Of a stretch of DNA of 64,000 nucleotides, positions 26,047-32,996 are shown piece after piece. Position numbers and translations under genes: made by a program. Numbering within the stretch: the first letter of the stretch is position 1; the number at the start of each line of letters is the position of its first letter. The stretch comes from Butyrivibrio sp. (GTDB taxonomy: Bacteria > Bacillota > Clostridia > Lachnospirales > Lachnospiraceae): assembly GCA_014799955.1 (NCBI GenBank), contig JAAVHB010000052.1, forward strand, positions 1 through 64,000, read 5' to 3'. The notes below the pieces were generated by a model. The model had not been told where the DNA came from. It did no database searches and was given only the letters and a program-made list of their open reading frames with translations.

Positions 26047-26091
26047 AAACTGCCGCCCGTAAGATTTTTACAAATCTGTCGGCACGGCAGT
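26047..26091 (-). terminator. Terminator of the galactanase gene
   Basis: A long hairpin with outer stem AACTGCCG/CGGCAGTT and a second inner stem around TTAC is followed on the minus strand by TTTCTTTTT. It lies about 25 nt after the stop of the GH53 gene. Confidence 0.8.
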
Positions 26092-26116
26092 TATCTTATA
26101 ATCGGAAAACCAAAAA

Positions 26117-28003
26117 TCAATCCGAAATTTTATATAACTCGAAATTATCCACTGTTCCCCAGCTTGCTGCGTTGGCTTTTATACGGACTCCTACGGTCAG
26201 CTTACCGTCCGTAACCTCTATGGCGGGAATTGTCGGGTTTTTCCAATCAGTATATGTTGTTAACTGAAATGCATCTGTCAGCTCGCCGTCACTTGTTACC
26301 GCATAAAGCTCAAACGCTGCGTTTGCGTCAAAATCGCCGCCCTGAGAATATGCCGTCAAATAATATGTTCCCGGCTCAAGCTCCGTAAATTCCTGCTCAA
26401 TCGAAAAGTCCATATCCGAATCAGCGGAGAAAAAATGGAAGGACATATCTCCTGCATAAGCGTCTTCGGGTTTCTCAAAGAAATCCGTCGGATTTGTATC
26501 CCCTTCATATTTTACATTCCACATTGAAGTATCACTGTCCTCAAATCCCGGATTCAGAACAAGATTTGTAAGATCCGACAAATCAGTTTTACCGTCATCC
26601 CCGGCAGTCGGTTTCTCTGTCGGTACATAATCTACCGCAGACTCAAGCGTTGTTCCGTATTTCAAATATTTCCACACATTTATCGACGCAAGCGGATGAC
26701 CTTCAAAATCAAAGAATGCCTGATTATCCCATGAAGAGCCTCCGTAATACAGTCCTGCGTCCTCGGGGTCATAATCTGATGCGTAGCTGCTTGCCCAGCC
26801 GCTTCCGTATTTTTCCCAAACAGAAGAATTATCCTCGTCCGCACCGCCTACCGGAATCCATGCGCCCTCCCAATAGAAGGTTCCTGACGCACCCGCTTCA
26901 TTTGCGGCTGCAATCACATCACGGATCATACTTGCCTGTCCCTGTGCCGTTGCCGGATATCCGTCAACCAAATCCGTTGTGCCCACAAGGCTGTTTCCGA
27001 AACCGTCGCCGTCCTCCGATGTATAGCAATATGAGGTTTCGGCAATTATCACTTTCTTACCGTAGTCCTTTTTAATCTTTGATACAACCGTCTGCATATT
27101 GTCAAAGCTTCCGTCCCAGAACGGATAAAAAGAAAGACCGATAATGTCATAATCCAGCTCTTTCGTCTGAAGCTTCTCTACCAGACCGTAGAGTTTCGCA
27201 GGCTCTGTTATTCTCGTATAGTGAACTACGACCTGAATATCCCGATTGTAAGTATCCGAGATTTCACGAACCGCCTTACTTCCCGATTTTAATAATGTAA
27301 TTACATTATCGGAGGAGCTTTCTCCTGCCATTCCGTAATTTATCTCATTTCCAATCTGCACCATTCCGACATCAACTCCGGCGTCCAGCAGCTTTGTAAG
27401 ACTCTCCTTTGTATATTCATACAAGGCGTCGGACTTTTCTTCCAAGGTCATATTTTCCCAAGCCTTGGGCGCATGCTGTCTCTTCGGGTCAGCCCAGAAG
27501 TCCGAATAATGGAAATCAATGCACACCTTCATTCCGTACTGTGTGGCTCTCTTTCCCAGCTCGACAGCCGTCGCCAAATCGTTATTTCCGCCGCCGTATC
27601 CGTTTCCTTCTTCATCATACGGGTCATTCCACACGCGGATACGGATATAGTTTACTCCGGCTTCGGCAAAGGTGCGGAATACATCCTGCTCCTTTCCGTC
27701 AAAGTTATAGAACTTTACTCCGCTGTTTTCCTCAACAAGTACAGATGACGCATCCATTCCGCGAATAAAATCGTCGGAAATATCAGGCACCGCCTCTACA
27801 TAAACAGCCGAGTCCTCAGGTCCCGTGGGAAGCGAAACGCTGAAATTGTTCCCGTCAGCTTCCGTATTGTTATTCCCGCCGGCTTCCGTACTATTTGCCG
27901 TGTTATCCGACGTTTCGGCTTTGTTTCCGCATCCTGACAGCCCGGCAACCCCAAGGCTTGCCGCAATACAAAGCGCTAACAGTTTCTTGCCAGTACTTTT
28001 CAT
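26117..28003 (-). CDS. ganB: Secreted lipoprotein arabinogalactan endo-beta-1,4-galactanase (GH53) with C-terminal CBM
   Basis: This 628-residue enzyme hydrolyses internal beta-1,4-galactosidic bonds of pectic galactan outside the cell. The signal peptide ends in LSGC, giving lipidated Cys25. An Asn/Glu/Thr-rich linker follows. The GH53 barrel spans about residues 70-440: DFIRGMDASSV, YIRIRVWNDPYD, CIDFHYSDFWADP, the acid/base Glu in QIGNEINYG near 219, and the nucleophile Glu in IIAETSY near 325. A C-terminal beta-sandwich (about 490-628, NPGFED...DNFELY) resembles the galactan-binding CBM61. All catalytic parts are intact. GGAGG precedes the ATG, and a sigma-A promoter lies upstream. It is divergent from an AraC regulator that probably controls it. 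Confidence 0.92.
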   Translation of the reverse strand: MKSTGKKLLALCIAASLGVAGLSGCGNKAETSDNTANSTEAGGNNNTEADGNNFSVSLPTGPEDSAVYVEAVPDISDDFIRGMDASSVLVEENSGVKFYNFDGKEQDVFRTFAEAGVNYIRIRVWNDPYDEEGNGYGGGNNDLATAVELGKRATQYGMKVCIDFHYSDFWADPKRQHAPKAWENMTLEEKSDALYEYTKESLTKLLDAGVDVGMVQIGNEINYGMAGESSSDNVITLLKSGSKAVREISDTYNRDIQVVVHYTRITEPAKLYGLVEKLQTKELDYDIIGLSFYPFWDGSFDNMQTVVSKIKKDYGKKVIIAETSYCYTSEDGDGFGNSLVGTTDLVDGYPATAQGQASMIRDVIAAANEAGASGTFYWEGAWIPVGGADEDNSSVWEKYGSGWASSYASDYDPEDAGLYYGGSSWDNQAFFDFEGHPLASINVWKYLKYGTTLESAVDYVPTEKPTAGDDGKTDLSDLTNLVLNPGFEDSDTSMWNVKYEGDTNPTDFFEKPEDAYAGDMSFHFFSADSDMDFSIEQEFTELEPGTYYLTAYSQGGDFDANAAFELYAVTSDGELTDAFQLTTYTDWKNPTIPAIEVTDGKLTVGVRIKANAASWGTVDNFELYKISD

Positions 28004-28038
28004 AAGCTTCTCAACCTCCGTGAATAATTATTGTAATA

Positions 28039-28067
28039 ATTCTATCAACGCCGCCCTTTATTTTCAA
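28039..28067 (-). promoter_or_regulatory. Sigma-A promoter of the galactanase gene
   Basis: On the minus strand TTGAAA (28062-28067) and TAGAAT (28039-28044) are 17 nt apart, about 35 nt upstream of the start. The short 114-bp divergent region to the AraC gene leaves room for shared regulator sites. AATAATTATTGTAATAATT at 28023-28041 is a near-symmetric AT-rich candidate. Confidence 0.55.
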
Positions 28068-28079
28068 TGGATAAAGTTG

Positions 28080-28085
28080 TATAAT
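28080..28085 (+). promoter_or_regulatory. -10 element of the AraC-family gene
   Basis: A perfect TATAAT lies 32 nt before the regulator ATG on the plus strand. The -35 position (TTTATT, 17 nt upstream) is poor, as expected for a promoter that may need activation. Confidence 0.35.
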
Positions 28086-28117
28086 ATATGCACATTCTTG
28101 TCACAGAGGTGGATTTT

Positions 28118-28972
28118 ATGTTCATAAATTACGCGAATTCCTTACATGATACTCCTAACGGATATATAAACAAAAACGACGCAATATGTATAAACAGCTG
28201 CGGTACATACCGATTGATTACAAGAAATGAGCTTGAAACCTGCCGGCCCGAAGGGCGCATTGACTATCAGCTGATTTATATTGCATCCGGCAAAGGATAC
28301 TTTTACTTTAACGACTCCGCAAAGCCGACCGTAGTCGAAGCCGGAAACATGGTTCTGTATCATCCCGACGAATTTCAGAAATATGTGTATTACGGCAAGG
28401 ACCATACGGACATATACTGGCTCCATTTTACGGGCAGCAGTCTTGACGCTTTATTCCGAAAATACGAAATCGATTTATCGCAAAGCATCATACAATCGGG
28501 AATAAAATCATTTTACGCGCAAACCTTTGAGCAAATAATGCTTGAGCTTCAACTGAAAAAAAAGTTTTACGAGGAATCAACTGCTTTGTTACTTTCTCAT
28601 TTATTAATGACGGTCGGCCGCCACAATCGGGAGCTGTACCATTACAGCGCAATTCCGTCCAATGAAACCGAAGCCGCGACGGCTTATTTTCATGAACATT
28701 ACCGTGAAAACATAAACGTAGAGGATTTTATTTCGGCAAGAGGGTACAGCGTCAGCTCCTTCTTCCGCAAATTCAAGCAGTTCACCGGCATGACGCCGCT
28801 CCAGTACCTCCTGAATATACGGCTCTCAAACGCAATGAAGCTGCTTGAAACCACCAATTTCCCGATTAAGGAAATAGCCTTGCTCGTAGGATACGATAAC
28901 GCGCTGTATTTCAGCAGGTTATTTCATAAGCATGTGGGGGTGTCACCAAAGGAATATAGGGAGTCATTTTGA
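28118..28972 (+). CDS. AraC-family transcriptional regulator with cupin sensor
   Basis: This 284-residue protein has an N-terminal cupin-like ligand domain (about residues 20-120: YQLIYIASGKGYFYFNDS, EAGNMVLYHPDE). The C-terminal AraC double helix-turn-helix spans about 185-280 (SVSSFFRKFKQFTGMTPLQYLLNIRLSNAMKLLE, IKEIALLVGYDNALYFSRLFHKHVGVSPKEYR). The ATG at 28118 has GAGGTG 7 nt upstream; an upstream start 10 codons earlier is less likely. Its place divergent from the galactanase points to control of galactan use. The inducer is unknown. Confidence 0.9.
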   Translation: MFINYANSLHDTPNGYINKNDAICINSCGTYRLITRNELETCRPEGRIDYQLIYIASGKGYFYFNDSAKPTVVEAGNMVLYHPDEFQKYVYYGKDHTDIYWLHFTGSSLDALFRKYEIDLSQSIIQSGIKSFYAQTFEQIMLELQLKKKFYEESTALLLSHLLMTVGRHNRELYHYSAIPSNETEAATAYFHEHYRENINVEDFISARGYSVSSFFRKFKQFTGMTPLQYLLNIRLSNAMKLLETTNFPIKEIALLVGYDNALYFSRLFHKHVGVSPKEYRESF

Positions 28973-29029
28973 GAGGGGGATTGGATGAGCGTATGTAAAT
29001 ATATTATACCAGATTTTGAGTTTAGAAAA

Positions 29030-29217
29030 AACTTGAAAATCTCTCACTTGAAACGGTCTCACATATTCCTCAACTGCACATTTAATATTATTGTCATATT
29101 CTATTTGCAATGTTTCATGTTTACAACTATATTCTTAGACGATCGAGAAAAATAATCCGTAATCTTCTGCTCTATATCAATGGTAATTGTATTTGTATCT
29201 GAAACATCAATTAACAT
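29030..29217 (-). pseudogene. Truncated, frameshifted tandem paralog of the adjacent 271-residue gene
   Basis: The ATG at 29217 opens a 38-codon frame starting MLIDVSDTNTITIDIEQKI, nearly the same as the N-terminus of the neighbouring gene (MLIDVSDTNAIPVDIEQKI). It stops at 29101. The similarity resumes in another frame at 29110 (IEYDNNIKCAVEEYV against LEYDRDVLCAIEKYV), which implies a one-base frameshift near the sequence encoding MKHCK. It fades after about 29032, so the 3' three quarters are gone. Only 10 bp separate it from the intact copy's stop. It is a decayed duplicate, typical of fast-evolving toxin or defence genes. Confidence 0.75.
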
Positions 29218-29226
29218 TGTCACTTT

Positions 29227-30042
29227 CTAAGCTTCTCCTTCCGTTTCATCATTACTATGAAAATAATATCTATCCACCGTATACGGAATAATTTCTAAAA
29301 TATTATTTGGTGCTATATCCTTGTCGGTATTTCCGTGGAAATGAATTTCATAATTATAATTCCAAAAATACTTTCCTGCAAAGTATGCAACAAAATGATA
29401 TGCAACAGAAACCTTATCGTAACTTTTTACATCAATAAACGGGATTTTAAACTTAACCAAAATTGCATCCCCATTTTCTCTCAAATATCTATATATTTGG
29501 GGATAATCAATCTTTAATGCGTCCCTTGCCAGTTCTCCACCTATATTTTCACAAAATTGCTCATAACCGGCAGTCATATCACTACTTAACTGTCCTACAT
29601 CTGAATAGAAACACAATTGCGGCTCTCTATCAAACGACGGATATTTCCAATCGTATTGCTTTTTTATAGCTTTAATAGCTTTGCCTATATTGTTTTCTTT
29701 CACATTCAGCCTCTTGAAAGTGTTAATAATATTCCTGCTGTACGTGCTCCAATCATTTGTTTTAAGTCCATCCAGAAGAATTATGCTTTTATCAAGTATT
29801 TTTGTAGAATGATAGCAAACTATTTCGTACTGATCAAATAATGAGATAAGCTCCTGATAGAAATCGTATGCAGTATATGGAGATACATATTTTTCAATTG
29901 CGCATAACACATCACGGTCATATTCAAGTTTCTGGTTTTTTATATCTGCAATTGTCCTCTCAGACATTAAAGCAAAATAACTCATGATTTTCTGCTCTAT
30001 ATCGACTGGAATCGCATTTGTATCTGAAACATCAATTAGCAT
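29227..30042 (-). CDS. Uncharacterised 271-residue protein, weakly ADP-ribosyltransferase-like
   Basis: I do not recognise the family firmly. It is soluble and AT-rich in codon use. A segment near residues 72-95 (IVCYHSTKI, then ILLDGL) recalls the H-x-T...GL entry motif of ADP-ribosyltransferase-like folds. A later FCENIGGE near residue 165 and a C-terminal beta-rich part (YEIHFHG, ILEIIPYTVD) follow. This is pattern resemblance only. The start is the Met of MLIDVSD, 6 nt after GGAGG; two codons upstream would leave no spacing. It lies 28 bp after the DGNHR-fusion gene on the same strand. The tandem remnant downstream suggests copy-number turnover. An effector or toxin role is inferred from context. 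Confidence 0.5.
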   Translation of the reverse strand: MLIDVSDTNAIPVDIEQKIMSYFALMSERTIADIKNQKLEYDRDVLCAIEKYVSPYTAYDFYQELISLFDQYEIVCYHSTKILDKSIILLDGLKTNDWSTYSRNIINTFKRLNVKENNIGKAIKAIKKQYDWKYPSFDREPQLCFYSDVGQLSSDMTAGYEQFCENIGGELARDALKIDYPQIYRYLRENGDAILVKFKIPFIDVKSYDKVSVAYHFVAYFAGKYFWNYNYEIHFHGNTDKDIAPNNILEIIPYTVDRYYFHSNDETEGEA

Positions 30043-30070
30043 TATCATCCTCCATAAACTTTACACTAAG

Positions 30071-31540
30071 CTATTTTTCCAAAGCAAAACAATCTTTAAT
30101 CTTTTCGAGCAAACCTTCTCTTAATTCTCCATATGTGCTAAATCGTAGTTGGTCATGCATCGAAAGATTTGAACCTATTTCATCAGTTGAATTTACATCA
30201 TCACGAATGTGATACAATAACAATACCTTCTTCCCTTTCCCTTGCGCATATCCAATTTCGTGATGTACATTTTTATTCCCATACGATAAATCTGCAATGA
30301 GCAAATCACAATTATCAATCCCTTCAATAATTCTTTTGCTTATAAAATCAGAATAACCATCCTTATGCTCATCAACTTTGATAATCTCAATCTCCACATT
30401 ATATTTCTCTTTTACGATTTTTTTTACATCCTTAACTTCCTTATATGTATCTTCTGTCTTTTTGTTAAACCACATGGACATAAAAATTTTCTTAGGTGCA
30501 TTATTATATATTTTATCATAAATATCAATTACGTCACATATATGCAACTCTGAAATATCAATAAGGCTATTTCGCTGTGCCCACTTCAAAAACTTGTTCG
30601 CTTTATCTTCATCTGACAAAACATAATATGTAAATGCTCCAATAATTGCCAAGCATTTAGGAGTACCTGCTATTAAAGCTTTTTTCAAAGCTTCATCTAT
30701 TTTAGAAATAACATCCAAAATTATATTTATATCCTCATCGCACTTTTTAATCAAATTCTTTTTTAATAGAAGTTCAAAAACATCCACAAAATATGTAAAC
30801 GTGTTTTCTCCCACAAGCATTTTAACAAAAGGAAACTTATCGAAATCAACTGTCTTTACTATCTTTCTAGTCAAAAAATAATTAAATCCAAATGAATTTT
30901 TTAATGTGTCATCATCAAAAGCTTGCTCACTCTCAATAATAACTTTTAAATTATGTTCCATTTTTAATGAAATTTGTTTTGCATTTATATTATAAAAAAG
31001 GGCTCTGCAAAACTTATCTGTTTCCATATTATCTCGAAATAGTAACAAACAATATGGTATTCTTTTGTCTGAGTAAGAGGACTGCTCATTAACGGCACTC
31101 AAGCGGTGATTTCCATCAATTCTAAGAAATTCTTTTCCAATGATTGATGATTTTTCAAACTCCATAATAACTGTCAGTGTAACATCAAAAGATAAATCAT
31201 TATTTTCTTTTTTTACTGCATTCCTTTTTATCGTATACTTAATGTCATTGATTACTATTTTCTTCAGACCCCTTTCGGCACGAACTTCTTCACGCAGGAG
31301 ATTTATTTTATCGATATCGCTATCAGAGCCTTCCATATTAGTCCCTAAAATAACTTCTGGAAAAAAAGTAAATTTTCCATCAGATAAAAATGCCTCCATA
31401 TCACCTCTGTGGTCTTCAATTAAATCTCTCTGAATGTTTTCATCTGCTTTTGAGATTTCCGCCAATTGTAGCATAGGTGCAAAACCACGAATACACAAAA
31501 AATTGTCCATTGTATAATCAATAATTCCTGTTAATCTCAT
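30071..31540 (-). CDS. DGNHR (DndB/ParB-like) protein fused to a nucleoside-deoxyribosyltransferase/TIR-like domain
   Basis: This 489-residue protein has two parts. The N-terminal ~250 residues resemble the DGQHR/DndB-ParB-like fold, with RIDGNHRLSAV at 140-150 and FYNINAKQISLKMEHN at 182-197, the usual partner motif. The C-terminal domain (350-445) reads KKIFMSMWF, then IIEGIDNCDLLIADLSYGNKNVHHEIGYAQGKGKKVLLL split across 404-441. This is the Rossmann-like pattern of nucleoside 2-deoxyribosyltransferases and related TIR-like NAD or nucleotide-consuming effectors, with Glu428 in the catalytic E-x-G-Y-A position. It overlaps the hsdS-like gene by 4 bp, so it is part of the restriction operon. 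Activity is inferred. DndB-like proteins act in DNA modification control; the effector fusion suggests abortive defence. Confidence 0.7.
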   Translation of the reverse strand: MRLTGIIDYTMDNFLCIRGFAPMLQLAEISKADENIQRDLIEDHRGDMEAFLSDGKFTFFPEVILGTNMEGSDSDIDKINLLREEVRAERGLKKIVINDIKYTIKRNAVKKENNDLSFDVTLTVIMEFEKSSIIGKEFLRIDGNHRLSAVNEQSSYSDKRIPYCLLLFRDNMETDKFCRALFYNINAKQISLKMEHNLKVIIESEQAFDDDTLKNSFGFNYFLTRKIVKTVDFDKFPFVKMLVGENTFTYFVDVFELLLKKNLIKKCDEDINIILDVISKIDEALKKALIAGTPKCLAIIGAFTYYVLSDEDKANKFLKWAQRNSLIDISELHICDVIDIYDKIYNNAPKKIFMSMWFNKKTEDTYKEVKDVKKIVKEKYNVEIEIIKVDEHKDGYSDFISKRIIEGIDNCDLLIADLSYGNKNVHHEIGYAQGKGKKVLLLYHIRDDVNSTDEIGSNLSMHDQLRFSTYGELREGLLEKIKDCFALEK

Positions 31541-32928
31541 AAACTATCTCCTAATAATATCTTTTTCACTTGTATTCTCGCCGCTTCTAAAATCTGACTA
31601 GCTTTCATCTCTATTTCTAATGCCTGTCTTCGTTTCCTTGATGCTTCCCTTGCTATTGTCAATTGCTTTTCTTTTTCAGGTAAAATTATAGTTAAATTAA
31701 AATATTCTCCCATTATTAAATTTTTAATTCCATTGGTTTGAGTCTGCATAACTTCTGTAATCTTTATGTTATGTATTAATCTTAAATATTCATACACATA
31801 ACGAGGCACTGCCTCTGTTTCATTAATAACTATTTTATGAATAAAATTACTATATGCTAATGATCGAGTTTCAACCATTTCTTTCTCGATAAATGCCACT
31901 CGCCCCACAGGTTGATTATCACTTCCTCCTGACTTTTCAATCAAAATATCATTCGGAGTTAATTTAATTTTTTCATAAATCATCGCATCATACTTTCGAA
32001 ATTTCATCCGCTTATTGTCCAAATTAAGATTGTACTTGTTGTCAAATTCTGTAGCTCTTATCGCTAAGGAAGAAACTAAGTTTTCATCTGCCACGGAATC
32101 ATCTTTGCCCCAATTTCCAGAAACACTATCAACAAGCAAATCTCTTAAACACTTTCTTGGAAATGGTGCATTTTCAATAGCAGAAAAAAGATGCTGATAT
32201 TTTTGAGTGTATTTTCTAGGATCAAGCCTATTTCCTAAGGTTTTGTCTGCACTAACATAAAACATTCTGCTTTCAAGTGTATTTTCTTCTTGTGAAGGTA
32301 AATTTATTCCCAGTTCCTGTAATAAATAGGTATCAATACTCTCTAAAAGAATCTGTGCCTCTTTTTCCTTTTTCATCTTTTCCGAATATGCTACCTCCAT
32401 TATAGAAACGACTTCTTGCTGAACATTTCTATTAGGTATAATAATAGGCAATTTCCCTAGTTGTTTTAAATTTATATTTCTCTGTGCTGCCTGTGGCGCA
32501 AGATTTTCAATATATTGTCGTATAAATCTTATGTATATATTTAAATACTCTAAAGTCAAGTCACTATCTTTTGGCTTTAACGCTACTAAACTATCCGGAA
32601 AGCAAGCAGGATAATCAAGAATAGCTGTATATCCAATATTCGCTGCTATAGTAATAACTAAAACTTTTTCATCAAATAATCGACTTGTAGATAGCCCCAA
32701 TTCATTCAAAGTTTGAGTATATTGAATTCTTTCATTTGATACGCTTGCATTTACAATATTTCCTGTCTGAATAAATGGATATATACCATTATAATATCGA
32801 GCGTCATTTCTAGGTCTATGCCCAAACCTCCCCCTCTGCATATCGATTTTCTGCTTAAAAGTAGTCAGCGGATGTTTAGACTGATTTATAATATTTTTTT
32901 TCAATAAAATCATATATAAATAAAACAA
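31537..32928 (-). CDS. hsdS: Type I/IIB restriction specificity subunit (HsdS-like), start uncertain
   Basis: This 463-residue protein has two target-recognition halves. TRD1 spans about 15-185 (YPFIQTGNIVNASVS, IANIGYTAILDYPACFPDSLVALKP, NLKQLGKLPIIIPN) and is followed by a helical spacer (EVVSIMEVAYSEKMKKEKEA). TRD2 spans about 230-430 (LRDLLVDSVSGNWGKDD, DILIEKSGGSDNQPVGRVAFIE), ending in a second helix. It would direct the nuclease-methyltransferase partner to a bipartite site. The only canonical start is a TTG at 32928 with no ribosome site. The same frame continues upstream for about 25 codons with a plausible protein sequence ending NWGDIDERLDP. The true N-terminus therefore lies upstream, perhaps at a non-canonical codon, or the start codon has been lost. 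Confidence 0.8.
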   Translation of the reverse strand: MFYLYMILLKKNIINQSKHPLTTFKQKIDMQRGRFGHRPRNDARYYNGIYPFIQTGNIVNASVSNERIQYTQTLNELGLSTSRLFDEKVLVITIAANIGYTAILDYPACFPDSLVALKPKDSDLTLEYLNIYIRFIRQYIENLAPQAAQRNINLKQLGKLPIIIPNRNVQQEVVSIMEVAYSEKMKKEKEAQILLESIDTYLLQELGINLPSQEENTLESRMFYVSADKTLGNRLDPRKYTQKYQHLFSAIENAPFPRKCLRDLLVDSVSGNWGKDDSVADENLVSSLAIRATEFDNKYNLNLDNKRMKFRKYDAMIYEKIKLTPNDILIEKSGGSDNQPVGRVAFIEKEMVETRSLAYSNFIHKIVINETEAVPRYVYEYLRLIHNIKITEVMQTQTNGIKNLIMGEYFNLTIILPEKEKQLTIAREASRKRRQALEIEMKASQILEAARIQVKKILLGDSL

Positions 32929-32996
32929 AGGGTCTAAACGTTCATCAATATCGCCCCAATTTCTTAAAAAGACTCTGTTTTCGTCAAAACTGGGGC

